Below are positions 1-14,201 of a stretch of 64,000 bases of DNA, one piece after another. Numbering within the stretch: position 1 is the first letter of the stretch; the number at the start of each line of letters is the position of its first letter. Made by a program: the position numbers and the translations under genes. This DNA comes from Aporrectodea caliginosa (lineage: Eukaryota; Annelida; Clitellata; Crassiclitellata; Lumbricidae). Below the pieces are notes generated by a model. That model saw only the letters and a list, made by a program, of their open reading frames with translations. It did no database searches and was not told where the DNA came from. The DNA lies in contig JACEVL010000049.1 in NCBI GenBank assembly GCA_020284085.1, positions 1 to 64,000 of the forward strand. Reading direction: 5' to 3'.

Positions 1-1097
1 AGAAATTTAGTTGACGTAGATGATGAAAAACTTTGTAGGAAAGATACGAAACTGGCCGCTGATTCATGCGCTTCGCCTGCAGTTTGCCCGTCAGCAAAAC
101 CAAGAGCGAAATCCGAACATGAAATCGCTATTTCATCATCAGCATCAGCATCATCATCAGCATCATCAGTTTCGGCACCAACATCATCGCCTATTGACAT
201 CATCAATGATCTTAGTGGCAGATTGAGGCAGATTCTAGCCTGCAGACCTCCGGTTACAAGGGCCAGAACAGAACGCTACACCACCATGCAGCAACTGGAC
301 ATAGAGCATACAAAGGAAGACGCAAATGCCATAAACTTTTCGACAAACGCGGTCACAGGTGAGCATCAAGTTGAGCAGGTAATATCAGAACCAGAGAAAC
401 GCGGACAGTTCGTGAAGGCCTCGACAGAGACCTGCATTAAAGAATTGGAGTTGACATCCGAGACGATTGAACTTATCAAGGTTCTGATGAACGTAAATGA
501 GTTGGACCTGGCAGACTATGACTGTCACGTCACATGCGATGAACAAAATGGAAAGATCATTTTAACAGGGCAAAGTTGCAACGAGGTTGAAATCCGGATA
601 TTGGAAAAGCTAGGTGCCATGGTTTGGGAGAGGGTTCCCGTGGCAAATCGATTTCTGCAAACGACGAAAGGAGAAAACTGGATGAGAACTGAATTTCGCA
701 AACTTGGCCTACTGAGTGTCTGTTACACCAAGGATCGAGCGTCACTGCTTCTGGCAAAAGATGAAGAATGTCTGTGCGAGACAATCACAGCTCTGAGCAA
801 TATTTTAGACAGCGAGAAAGTTTTTATTGGGAACGATTATTTTTTCAAATCCGAATGGAATGAATTGGTCATAGCATTAAATTCAGACTACATGGTTCTG
901 GTTGAGACTGATTTTGATATGCAGGAAATCACGGTTGAAGGTAGCGCTATAGACGTGAAAATGGTAACGAGTTTGGTAAATGCATTTATCAAAGATAGCA
1001 GCGAATGCTCAAGAAAAGTTCCACTGGCTGAGATAGCAGGCTCACTGTTAAACAAATTTCAAAGTGAAATCCGAAACTCTGTTGACAACGAACTGAG
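1..1097 (+). CDS. Gene A exon 1 (partial): linker plus KH-like region
   Basis: Frame 1 is open from the first base to a GT donor at 1098; beyond it the frame reads intronic poly-Ile/Phe until a stop. The first 75 residues are a Ser/Ala-rich linker. Residues 110-365 contain repeated hydrophobic strand/helix patterns such as GKIILTGQSCNEVEIRILEK, resembling the degenerate KH-like repeats of PARP14. Relative to gene B exon 2 (29762-30572), this exon has an extra 63 nt derived from a SINE (217-288) and an extra 579 nt (375-953), both in frame. The last codon is split after two bases, matching exon 2. Confidence 0.85.
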
Positions 1098-1560
1098 GTA
1101 TTTCATCATCATTGTAGTCGTCATCACCATCATCGTCTTCTTCTTTATCGTCATCATTTCTTACAACTTGCCATTTGTCGGCGATTGAGACGAATAAATA
1201 TATTTATTCAGATTGCATTGAAAATCACTTATATGTGGAATTCACCATCAGAGACACTTTTGCAGTGATTTATTTCAACTTCTGTGCATTCTCTGAGTCT
1301 TTCATGCCAATCAGGTCTATGCTTGAGACTTATCTACTTTAACTTGCTAAACCATCGTAGCATGACTTCTGGTTTCCGTCATCTATCAGATTTTGATTGG
1401 ACTGCCCCAAAGCATTGTGATATAGGCCTATGACAAACACTTTCACTAGATGACTAGAACGTATCATCAATTGATGCATTGTGCTTTGCAACAACGGCGC
1501 TATAGAAGTTGTCAGATTAGATTATAAAAAGATCAGACCTAATATAAAAGTTAAACACAC

Positions 1561-1642
<82 letters not shown>

Positions 1643-4600
1643 GAGCATCTTTTAGGCTACAGCTACATTTGGCGTATTAAATTTGATGAATCATTTCAGT
1701 CGTTTGCAGCTGAGAGTGAAGCTCATGTTTAGCCCTCGTGGTATTGAAATTGTCGGTTCTGAGAGAGCTACGGTGGCTGCTGAGAAGATCATCGCAGATC
1801 AGTACATCAAATCAATTCAAGAGGACTGCTTAACCGCCGATGATCTGGGTGATTAGACTGCTCAATATTTATAAGTCTTTACGCTAATAATAGAAAGACG
1901 ACTGTTTAAGATAACACCAGGTTAGATACTTCAGGATAGAGTAAGAAAGGTGAAGAGAAAATTATCCATACAAAGTTTGTAAAAAATTGTCTAGCGTCTG
2001 TTAAAGTTTAAGTAAAAGTCTGAGGACTTGCGCTGGAAGATAGGTTGTAAAAATTTGCGAAAACAATTGCAAATATAGTCAGCCTTTGCATTACAGCCTG
2101 TGTAAGAGTTTATTGGTCAGTTTGCTGGAAGGAGTCTGAGGTTCGAATTTCAGAGTGATAATTCGAGATTTCTGTTCAACTAGCGCTCGTTAATGAACTT
2201 GTTTACAATTCGAGTACAGCGCTTCCTTCCCTTATATTCTCATTGGGCGGTTAAGACTAGTCATCGGTCCTCATATTAACCAATGCGACGAAATGGTTGC
2301 TAATACTCACGACCGTCTCTTTTTATTAGATAATTAGAGGGACTAATTATTTGTAGTCCGGGAGCTTAAATGCTCTTTCAGCTGAAACTGACCATTGCAT
2401 CTATAGGCCTACGACACGTTGGTCTCTTCAGTAGCACTTGGTCTGTTATTCAACGACTGCAGATTCGAGCCTTCAAAGCAGCCTCTGCGTGACAACCCAG
2501 AACAAGTTATTCGCACACACGCCGGCTTTAGAGTCAGATTTATTGACTCAGCGCACGTAAAATGGGCAATTTGTAAATGAAACAGATAAAAAATTGCATA
2601 AAAATGATTTCAGCAAGTTCAACGTATGTACACTGCAGGTGGAAGTATCGAAGACTTCAGTAGAATAGATTCGTACGAAGCTTTCACTGTTCAACAACTT
2701 CAAGAGAAATACCGATGTGTAATTCGAGTAGAATGCTCATCCAAACACGAGTACCGGTATGTCTTCTAATAGTCTCAGTTTGGTTCATATGGTAGCATAA
2801 ACTTTAAATCACAAACATGAAACAATAATGTAGTCGAACAAAAATGATGCTGATAGTATGCGGCGACTGTAACATTCTTACTCTTTCGACATCGACGAAC
2901 GGTCGTACTCAAATATCATCCAATGACTATTTGGAATTAATGCGTGAGAGATCGATTCTGTCTGCTGCTCCACTGAAGTCACTTCGTTGTCAACTTCTCT
3001 CCAACTTACTACACGATGTCACATCTCACACAAAAGAGCTTCTTTAACTCCTGCCATCGAAGTCATTGAAATCACTAGGCGTAAAGCCTCTAAGGATGTT
3101 GTAGATGATGTCTTGTCATTTATTGTATTTCTGTTTAGCACCAGCACCTAATTTAGGGTGACCTCTGTCGACCCTCAACAACGGGCGACAATTCTGCCTT
3201 CACTTAAACGCCGGGGCTTGGATGTTGAGAGCATGGCCAAGCTCCAGGTTGTATTTTCTCGTCGACGATGGTTTGTCGATGCAGCACACGTATTATCTAG
3301 AAGCATCCATCTTGACCAAACAACCATCTGGTTTTAGGAAGTGTCATTCCAAAGAGTCTGTGCTAACCAGAATAATTCACTATTTTATTAAGGGCCTCTG
3401 CATAGGCCAAGTGACTTTGCTTGCTCTTTCTTTATTTGAGTGTAGCCTTTGACGTTGCCGACCATGGCATTCTGTTCGCGAGTCCTGAAACATCGTTCGG
3501 TGTGGTGAGATGAGTGTAGGACATTATCCCCCCGGACATAATACCCCCGGACATAATGTGAATTAGTTCCTCTCTTTTGATTTCACCCGGTCGGTCGCGA
3601 CTCCGGTCTCACTTGCGATGTCACATGGTTCATTCAACATGGCTTTGTTTTGAATCCCCTACGCTACTGACCTGAGTCATGTTTTCTCCTCCATGGGGGT
3701 TGCTGATAATCAGAATAACGAAGATATTCTGACAAATATTCATAATGAAGCTGAAGAAGTGAAGATGCGTCTACCTTAGTTGACAAATTTCTCTGGTAGA
3801 CGTGCAAAATAATTTGCGATTAAGGTTACATCTACACTCAACTGTTTACTTGATGGAAGAATAAAATTACTTTTATGAGTTTAAAAGACTAATGTGAAAT
3901 AATTAATTTTGAAGCGTTAAGGCCGATGAAGCTCTACGTTCAGCATCAAACATCACTGTGGTTAAAGGTGACATCACAAGATTCCGTGTAAGTTGCATAT
4001 CATCGATATCTTGGTTTAATCTATTACACTTAAAGAAGGATTTATCTAAATGTTTCATAGGCTTAATAATCATAATGCACAATGCATCAGTCGATGCTCG
4101 TTTCAGTTGAAACCGTAATCAGAATTGTTAACTGTTGGAGAAGCCTGCATGGCTGAAATGATATAGACCAGAAGTCAGGCTACGGTTGGTAAGCCGATAG
4201 AACCAGGCAAGTCTTTAAGTTTAGACCTGAATAACATTAATGAACTGATAGAACGCATAGAACTGGGCAATGAATGGGAAGCACGAGAGGTATTGTTCTT
4301 CAGCCGGCGATGGACGAGCCCAAGATGTTGGATGTGAGGTCAGCGCATCACCATTTACTTCCCAACTTACACCTCTACCAAGTGCTACCGTTAGCTGACA
4401 GAAACAAATGCTCACAGTTTGCCCAGGGTCGTTAGTAGAAGTCCGCTCAGCATGCTGAGACCCATATTCGCTGGATTATGGAGCAAGTTGGCTATTGTAT
4501 ACACCACAACGGTGCATTGAAAATAACTACACTAAATGTTATGTAGAACTAATTTAAATTAAATTTATGATATTTCACTCAGCAATCTGTCAGATATTTC

Positions 4601-7600
4601 AAAAATGAAAACCAATGTTTTTGTAAATTCTGTGTTTTTGCCACCATGGATTGCAACAAAGTAGTAGAATTGAAATAATCGGATGATTTTTCACAGGATG
4701 CTGATGTTCTGGTGAATTCGATAGCATCTGAAACGAGCGACTTGAGAAAGGCTGGTGTTGTTTCACTGATGTTCAGACATGCAGGAACTGAAGCCCTACA
4801 ACAGGTCTTTGTTTCTCACGATTTCAAGCCTTGATGCATGATGTCTTCATTTAAAATTATGCTTTATTTACTTTAGCCAAATACATAGCATGATACGGTA
4901 GTGGTCTATTCGGTAGTGCTCTGGATCTGTAATCTAGCGACTGTGGATTCGAACCTGCTAAACAGAATCCGTGTTAAAACACTAATTGTTGTTCGGTTGC
5001 ACTCGTTTCGCTTCTCAGACTTACTGATCTCGAGTGTTTTTAAATATCAAAAAATAAAACGAAGATAATAATTTACGATTCATCAAATGGTTTAATTGTG
5101 GAAGGATTTTTTGTTCAAGAAAAACCGTAGGCCTACTTCCTTAACCATTGTTGCTTAGCACAATACATTAATTGCTATCTTTCCTACAAACGTATGCCAG
5201 TTAAGGGAGGCAGGCAACAGAAGAAGACAATAGGATCAGTGGAAATGCTGTGGAATTGTCCAGACACAGGCACAAATTATTTTCTCTTTGAATTTGAGCA
5301 TTACGTTGTTGGAACTAGATTAGGTAAGACTGGTACAGAGTTTAATGGCTTCACCTATATGTTGATTACTTTTTGAAACTAGGAGCTTACAAAGGCTGGT
5401 GCGCCGATTTGTTTCGGCAGGGATGTGACAGTAACGGGTCCAGCTGGAACAATTCGTGCACGGAAGATCTTTCACGCAGCCGTCAGAAAATACCGAAACG
5501 AGAACAGCATTAAGGTTCTGATACGATTACTAATGCAAAGCAGAGCTGAAGAAATGCGTTGAAGCTCGACGTATCTGTCTGATGAAAACTAAAGTCACTA
5601 GAGAACAAGTTTCAAGAGCGTGCTCGTATTGAAAATTTCTATGACGTCACACTGATGAGTCATCGGGTTGTTTACTTCTTACGCTTGGTATTGGTCATGG
5701 GCTAGCGGTTGCTCGATAAACCCACTGGATGCGACATGGCGCCACGTATCAAATGATTGCGGGTGACATCACGTTCATGACTGGCACACATTAAATCACA
5801 TGGTACTCGCGCTAGAAACGTCGCGCTGATGTTGTGATGGGCTACGGAAAGGTTTAGAACAGTGGTGGTCCACGGACCGGTGCCGGTCCGCCAACCCTCA
5901 GTAGCCGGTCCGCAAAGTGAGTCAAGAAACTGGTCAAATTGTCACGGAATAAACAAATGGCTATTAAATTTTAAAATTCATAGCAAAAAAAGCACTTATT
6001 GGGCTAGTATATAAAGGGCAAAGAATCATCGACTAAACATGTATTTAAATCAATTTTAATACATTTTCAGAAATTTAGGTGATCGAAAAAGAAAGGGAAA
6101 ATAATTAATAAATTGCGCACCGGTACTCCTGCAGTGGGAATATTCCTGCGGTCATACGGAAAAGTTAATTCCTGCGGTCCGTGACACTGAAAGGTTTGGG
6201 AAGCGCTGGTTTAGAACATTCTGCTCTGGTCTGCTTTCTTGGCGGGCAAAGCCAATTGCAGTAGTCTCAAAAGCATTGTTTAAAGAACGCAAAAAGATTT
6301 TGTTGAAAGTTCGGTACTAAAATCCCAGACAGATTCTTGTATTTAGAGAAGTCTATGTCGAGCTCTGAAGTTCTGTCGTCACTGAACTGCTTGCTAAATA
6401 AAATTACACGTAACAAAATAAAAGATGGTGTGTCTTATCTCTGGTTAACGCTAGATATCGGGCATCGCGACTGGCCACAGCCCAATCGATCAACACATAC
6501 ATGTCATACACGAATGCATACATACACATACAGTACACATACATATATATACATGCATGTACATTAGGGTGCATCATATGCCCCAAAATATTTCAAAAGC
6601 GTTTGTCCCTATTTCATTTCTTTTCCTATTACTGAAAAGGCATGTTTACCAAAATTTGGCAATATTCTGACATACACTAGGTATCCCACCCAACAACTGA
6701 AGTTTTGCAGGAGCGAACCATTACGAGAATGTCATACATGTCATACAAGTTACACTAGGGGTGTCCAGAAATATGATACATCGCAGAAAACACCCATACT
6801 CAAGTTTTTCCAATTATTCCATTCATTAGTTGTCTATAAATATTTTTTTCAATATTTTCAAATGTTATCCTGAGGTGGCTCAAAGCCCCCAAACATACCC
6901 TACTTAAATACCCAGGACTGAAGGCTTGGGACTAGGAACTTGGGTTCATTGTGAATTTACTCTTTTTATCACAGAAAACTAACAAAGAGTCCGATTTGGA
7001 CGAACTTTTTGGAACTTGTTTGACTTGAGAAGAGTTACATCTGGGGAAAATGTAGACACCCATATCATGGTCATTCAAGGTCATTTCAAGGTCAGAATAA
7101 ACGAAATCTAGCAAAAACGAGAACAAATGGCCAGATCTCGGCTAATAATCGTTGAAATCGGCTAGTTTTTTCTTGTTTTTCTTGTCTTAATAAGGAATAC
7201 TTGCTGTAAGAAACAAGGCTCCTAAATGCAAGGCAATCCAAGGTTATTTTAAGGTCAAAAAGGTCAATTTGAGATAAAAATCAGAAGAAATGGCCATAAC
7301 GCAGCCAAATATTGATTTATTTGAGTGATTCTTTTACCCAATTGCTCGGGCGGATAAGGACTACATTCGCGGAGATACAGTAATAAAAGGCTAACATAAT
7401 CCAAGGTCATTTCAAGGTCAAAAGGTTAAAATCAAGCGAAATGGCTGTAGTTCAACCAAATATTGGTTCATTTTGGTGACTCGGAGCTATGGTCATTTTT
7501 TTCTTGATTTTACTTTATGACCTTGAAATGACCTTGGATTAAGCTAGCCTTTTAGTAGTATGTCCTCTGGAATGTGGACCGTATCAGGACGAGCAAACAG

Positions 7601-10600
7601 GTAAAAGAATCACCCAATTAGAGCAATATCTGGCTGAGTTACGGCCATTTTCTCTGATTTTCAATTTAATTGACCATTTTGACCTTAAAACAACCTTGGA
7701 TTGCCTTGAATTTAGTAGCGTTAATTCTTGTAGGAAGTAGTTCTTATCAAGACGAGAGAAACGAGAAAAAACTAGCCGATTTCAACGATTATTAGCCGAG
7801 ATCTGGCCATTTTTTCTCGTTTTTGCTAGATTTCGTTTATTCTGACCTTGAAATGATCTTGAATGACTTTGATACGGGTGTCTACATTTTCCCAGATGTA
7901 ACTCTTCTCAAGTCAAACAAGTTCCAAAAAGTTCGTCCAAATCGGACTCTTTGTTAATTTTCTGTGATAAAAAGAGTAAATTCACAATGAACCCAAGTTC
8001 CTAGTCCCAAGCCTTCAGTCCTGGGTATTTAACTAGGGTATGTTTGGGGCTTTGATCCACCTCAGGATAACATTTGAAAATATTGAAAAAAATATTTATA
8101 GACAACTAATGAATGGAATAATCGGTGGAAAAACTTGAGTATGGGTGTTTTCTGCGATGTATCATATTTCTGGACACCCCTAGTGCAACTTGTATGACAT
8201 GTATGACATTCTCGTAATGGTTCGCTCCTGCAAAACTTCAGTTGTTGGGTGGGATACCTAGTGTATGTCAGAATATTGCCAAATTTTGGTAAACATGCCT
8301 TTTCAGTAATAGGAAAAGAAATGAAATAGGGACAAACGCTTTTGAAATATTTTGGGGCATATGATGCACCCTAATGTACATGCGTACATGCATACATACA
8401 CACGGTCATACATATGTATTATGTAAATATATAGATACCTACAAACAGCACAGTAATACATACATGCATAGGTTTCAACGAACGTTATTTATTAATGGAC
8501 AATTAAATCGGTAAGCATTGCTGCTTCACAAAATATTGTGTGTGCTTTTTCCAAACACGACTTTATAGGCCCTAATTGTAGAAATTAACTGTGTCATGTC
8601 CCAGCTGATTATTCTAGCTTTGCTTGCAGTCAGACATTAGGCCCATTTGTCCATATTGCAACATAAAACCACATTACTATCGTCAAGAATGACTTTCCAT
8701 ATTTCTAGTTATTTATATTTTGAGCAATCTAACTGCATTACACTCTGTTATTTCATTCGTCGATATTGTTTGGGGTAGGTTGAGTTGTGAATCTAAAATC
8801 AGATATTCGAACTAAACAGAAATTTGTCGTATTGCAATAATTTCTAAATTTTACTGTATTTTTTTCCAGCTGTTTACTCGTATGATATCAACGTGCCTGA
8901 GGAAGGCAGAGAAAGAGAATATGACAAGCATTGCATTTCCAACAGTCGGCTGCGGGAAACTTCAATACAAAAGTCGCGATGTTGTAAACTGTTTTGTCGA
9001 AGCAGCCTCAGGATCAAAGCTTCAGGTATTATTCAATCGAACTGCATCTTTGAATATTAAACGATACAGCTCGTTCTAGCAATAATATGTTCTGCTTAGC
9101 ATAACTTTCATCTCTTTTAGGTCAGTTACATAGTTTTGTGTGCTGCTCTATTGAGAGTAGTAGCCTACCTAATTTCTTGATGCTATTATGACGATCATAA
9201 TTATTGTTTCTTAATTCTATAACTTGTTAAATGCAGTGCAGCTTTCCTGTAATCGACATCGATCCAGCATTATCTGCTTCTATTTTAATCAATAAAATAG
9301 GCCTATTCGAATATGATAGTCCTTTTTTTAGAAACTTCCTTAGATTCCTAATAGGTCTATGATAGCATCGATTAAAGATCACAGCTTAAATTATTAAACA
9401 ATTACTGTTTCATCGTTGGTTGAGCAAACATTTTGGTCTAGCATTTTCTTATAGAGCTCGCCCAAGAGGTTCTAAAGAGGCTCAGTAAAATGTTCTGATA
9501 TATTCATACAAACACTTGTGAATGTTCTGTTAACTTACCTGTACAATTAGAAATGCGATCTCAGATCGTTTTGTAATGTTTCTGCTTTAACAGATATACA
9601 TAGTTGCCATTACTGACGAACTGTATGAAGAGTTTCGAAAATACTTAACAGCCTCTGATAATCCAGGTAAAAGTAATAGCCTTATTTATTTTTTTTAAAT
9701 TTATTTATTTCAGCTATTTATTTTCTATGATATATGTTATTTATTGCACTTATTACGTACATAAGGTGAGCAGTTCGGAGAATTAGACGAAGCTCAAAAT
9801 GTAATGTGCATGACTGAATGTCCATGGTGTTTGCCCGGAGTTTGCCCGCATACGTTCGACCTAGCGCTACTGAACAGACTGCTGTGTCTGATACCTTGCT
9901 TTGTATATGAACCAGGGTAAGCAGTTACCTTTTCAATCAGGAGTCTCGAACCTGCAATCGTTGGATTAAACACTCGATGCTTTTCTATATTGAACAATGT
10001 GCCACACCGATATAATTCATGGATCTTTTATCCACTTTTCAGTTGATGATACGTGACTCTTAGAGCCTTTATTACTTTTAGGTGTGAACCAGTTAGCTTC
10101 AACGGTTAACGCTGATTCCAGTACTTCAGAAAAACCACAGTCTGTTCTCCACATTTGCGCCCTGGATGCAAATACGTTTACTAAAGTAAAAGAGGAGCTC
10201 AAATGCAGATGTCGTTCGCAACCATCTGTTCCTCAAGTTCTGATCGAAATGCCTATTGTTCACCCTGCAATAGCGGCTCTTGCTGACGAAATAATCCGCA
10301 GAATTCAATCTTTGCAAACCGATGAACTCCAAGTTACAGTCGGTGAGTAAGAGGTTTGTGGAAAACTTAATTCGGTTTAGATTCCTTGCGAATATCAGGC
10401 AATAATATCTGTAGGCTCTCGCGAGTCATCTGGCTGTATTCATGAGATGGCCAACGCTGACGCTGTCTAGTGATTAATAGGACAAAAATGCGTTAGCTAA
10501 AAAGGCGATATTGTGGGGTAAAGTTGTCAAGATGGGCCTCTTTGGCAATTGATTTTATGCTAACTAGCTGGGGAAAAACAGGGCACTTTTCCAGAATGGA

Positions 10601-13600
10601 TTGTTTGTCGAAACAGCGCGCGGTTATTGATCACTTGAGAGGCTATAGTTAGCCTTACAACGATTGAGACTTGATTCACAATTTCCAAGATAGGTAGATT
10701 TACTGATGTCGCTGAGAAGTCCTCGGATGAACTTTTCTAAACCAGGCAACAGCAAAGCTATAAGCAAAGCGAAAGACGCAAATTTAGGAAACTAAATTGA
10801 ACATGTTGTTTGTTTGTGCTGCAGATGCAAAACAGTCAACTGTCACTCTCACTGGGAAACGAAAACAGGACATCAGCGAAGTTAAACAACGTATTCTAAA
10901 ACTGATAACGGAAGACATACTGCAACAAAGGAACCTGTCGTATATCAAGAAGACGAGGGGTCGTGAGGCTTATCTGATGGCGTTGTCCGCAACGCAGTAC
11001 TTAGGGTTTCCACAGTACTGGACAAACTACGGAGTCACGGACCTGTCTAAGGCCGTGGAGAGACGCCAACCACTAACCAGAGGTTCCTGGCTATATAACG
11101 CTGTTGAGGCGATCGTACGGGGAACGTGGATACCGAGCTTAGCGAGACAAAGACGAGACGCAAAAAATCTCAAGCATAGGCCTACTAGCATTGAAGTGAC
11201 GAGTATTTGGGTCAACGAAAATCCACAGCATTACACGAATTACCAGTTCAAGCTGAAATCTTTGGCCTTGAGAGCGGCTAAAAAACCTTTCAAGACCATC
11301 GTTGATCTACCTGGAGAACCGGAAATCATGACCAAACGGCTTACTATAGGTAGGACCTAGTACTTTTGCACGTCTACTCCTACATAGTCAGGCAACATAT
11401 GGGTCTGATCGTGATCGCAATTGTAAACTTAAAATGTCTAAAGCGTTAGGCGTATTGAAAGCTATGCGAAAGTCAACACAACAGCTTATTCAGAAGTGCT
11501 GCGTCAAGTCAGATAAGATACCGCGTGAACAAAATCTAGTTACCGGGAGACCAAAGAGGGAAAGAGACGGAGGGGTTGTTAGGGTGGGTGAAGGTCATAT
11601 TCGAATTATGTGAAGTGGACCAGCCTGGTCTGAAAATTACTCTAGACAAACCTTTATGAGGTTGCCGGATGGCTCTGTAGAAATCCAAGTACAGAAATAG
11701 TGCTACTGCAGTTATGCCGAAATAAATAATTGGATCTACGCAGTTATAATAAGACGTATATCTCGGCAGCGGCGATTAGATTGTAGTAAAATTTCTGCAG
11801 AACATCGTTCATAAAATATCCGCCTGATGATTAACAATGTTAATCATCAGAGGCACTTTCGACTGCTACATAGATGCAGGCCCGTCCCTAGGAATTCACA
11901 AAATCCCATTTAAGAAAAATTATAATAGACCTAATGATTACAATTATACTTCAAGAAAATCTAAAGATTTTGTGTCTTTGCTCAAGCTAAACGCTTCGCT
12001 AAAAATTTGGCAAGTGTGCAATGCGAAGCTCGATCGATTCAAAATCCAGCAGATCGCTTACATTTATATAGCTCATCTGTAGCGTCAATGGGTCTGTCTC
12101 GCAAAACACTCTGGAGGAGGGAGATGAATAAGTAGTTTCTAAATTTCAGGGTCCGTGAACGACCTCAATGATCAGCTGGTCAGTGAAGTGAATGAAGTGT
12201 ACCTGCTTCACGGCACGAGCCACGTTGATGAAATCGTAAAGAACGGCATTGACAGTCGGTTTTCAGGGAACAAGGTTCTCTTCGGAAGAGGCGCTTACTT
12301 TGCTGAGAGCTCCACAAAATCAGATCATTATGCAGGTAAGTCTGGGAGGGGCTTGGTGACTTAGGACTAAGTTAAGAGCCGTAGCTTGAAATAGGCGAGT
12401 ATTTACCTCGGCATTTAGAATGGAGTCTTTTATTACAAAAGCGATGTGTTCGTAAAGCTGAAAATTGAGAACATTTGTTCAGAACTTTAAGTTAATAATT
12501 AAAACAATGAATGCTTAAGTTAATGGTAAATGTTAACTTGCAAGAATAGACACTGGTGGACTTTTGAAAACGTGTAAAGCACAGTAGGTCATGCTCGTGT
12601 TCTTTATTTCGTGATCTTTCCCTAATAACTGACAGGAACTAATGGCTCAATTAGCAGACTGATCGCTATTCATGTTGGTAATCGTTGCTTATTAGCAAAA
12701 CCATACATAATCGTTTATTTAAAATTTCAACCACTATATAATCATATTACTAATATTTTAACTAATAATAGTTTCTGTAATAAGTTAACAAATAATTGTA
12801 TTGCTGGTGATTTCATCAGTAATGATTTTATTTGTAACCAATAATAATATTGCTGGTGCTTCACATAGTGATGGTAATTTGTCAGTATATTAATGAGTAC
12901 TCGCTAATGTAATAATTTAAGTTGTAATTGCTTCCTTAATCGTTTAACTAGCTAATTACTCTAATTTATTTCACTTAAAACAAACGCTCCTGTAGGGTTG
13001 ATGGTTTGCAGATCATTTAGATGCCATTCGGATACGAATACCTTTCAAGTAGGCCTACATGCTATATTCGCCTAACCTACACCGCACCGAGCGAGAACGT
13101 TATAACCTTTTAAAGGCCCCGATGACTACGTAACGTAATCTACCCCCATGACTACATTACAGTTTAATCAGCTCAACAGAATGCAAGTAACAGATAACTG
13201 TCAATCACTGTAGTTGACAGTCGGTCGACTAATCCTAAAATAACTTAGTGACCATCACATTTGTATCTTACGGTTTTTCTTACCTTGCTCAGTCTAAGAT
13301 TTGTATAGGCCTAGTTGTGTTCAGCCTAAACAAATATATGCTATATACCGCAAGGTTGCCAGATGGTTCCTTCAAAAATACCCGAGTGATACTGATGGTA
13401 CTGGTCTTATAATTCTATAACCTAATATTACACCACAGATACATGACGACCGTCTGCATATGTCTGGTCCTTCAGTCTAAACTATCATCCCACTCGTAAA
13501 GAAGGCTTACTTCACTTCCTATGTGACAGACTGCATAATTATCCTGGTCAATAAAACCCCGATCTGCATATCATCGGTCAGTCCTACAGGTCTACATTAG

Positions 13601-14134
13601 CTTCGAGAGCGACTATTTGTAAATAACAATAAGTACATGTAAATCACAATAGCTTACTTATCTAATCACTAAATCTATTATACTGTGATACTTCTATAGA
13701 TTCTCATTTTAAACCACTGTAGAGCTAACCATTAAGCAAAACTTCAGTGTGTTAGACATCGTTCAATCGTTATCCCAGTAGTTGTTTGCTAAATATGTGC
13801 TTTGCAGGTGAACTATATAAAGTTTGGGGATGCTCGGTAGTGTGGTGGTTAACGCACTGGACTATCAGTTGAGAGGTCTGAGATTCAAATTCCCGCCAGG
13901 GCAGAAAATTTGGTTCGAGATTTCTGTTTCATCAGCATCCCCTAGCCAACTCAGCTATAATGAGTACACTGACCGTACACTGTCAGTGGGAAGATGAGAC
14001 GGTGAGGGAGAGGATTGGCCAACCGCCCTCACATGCCGAGGCTAAGAAATTGAAGTCGCTAACACTTCATACCCATGGCTGCCTCGGTGACTGCTCTTCT
14101 TCATCTATAGCAGTTGCGATTCATGAGAAAAATA

Positions 14135-14201
<67 letters not shown>

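Noticed and set aside
557..784. Reverse open frames over gene A exon 1
   Set aside because: Antisense shadows of the conserved coding frame.
4903..4965. tRNA gene from A and B box matches
   Set aside because: No cloverleaf or acceptor stem can be formed; it repeats as SINE heads elsewhere.
5194..5376. 60-codon open frame just before macro exon 6
   Set aside because: It is intronic, ends before the acceptor, and shows no similarity to the family.
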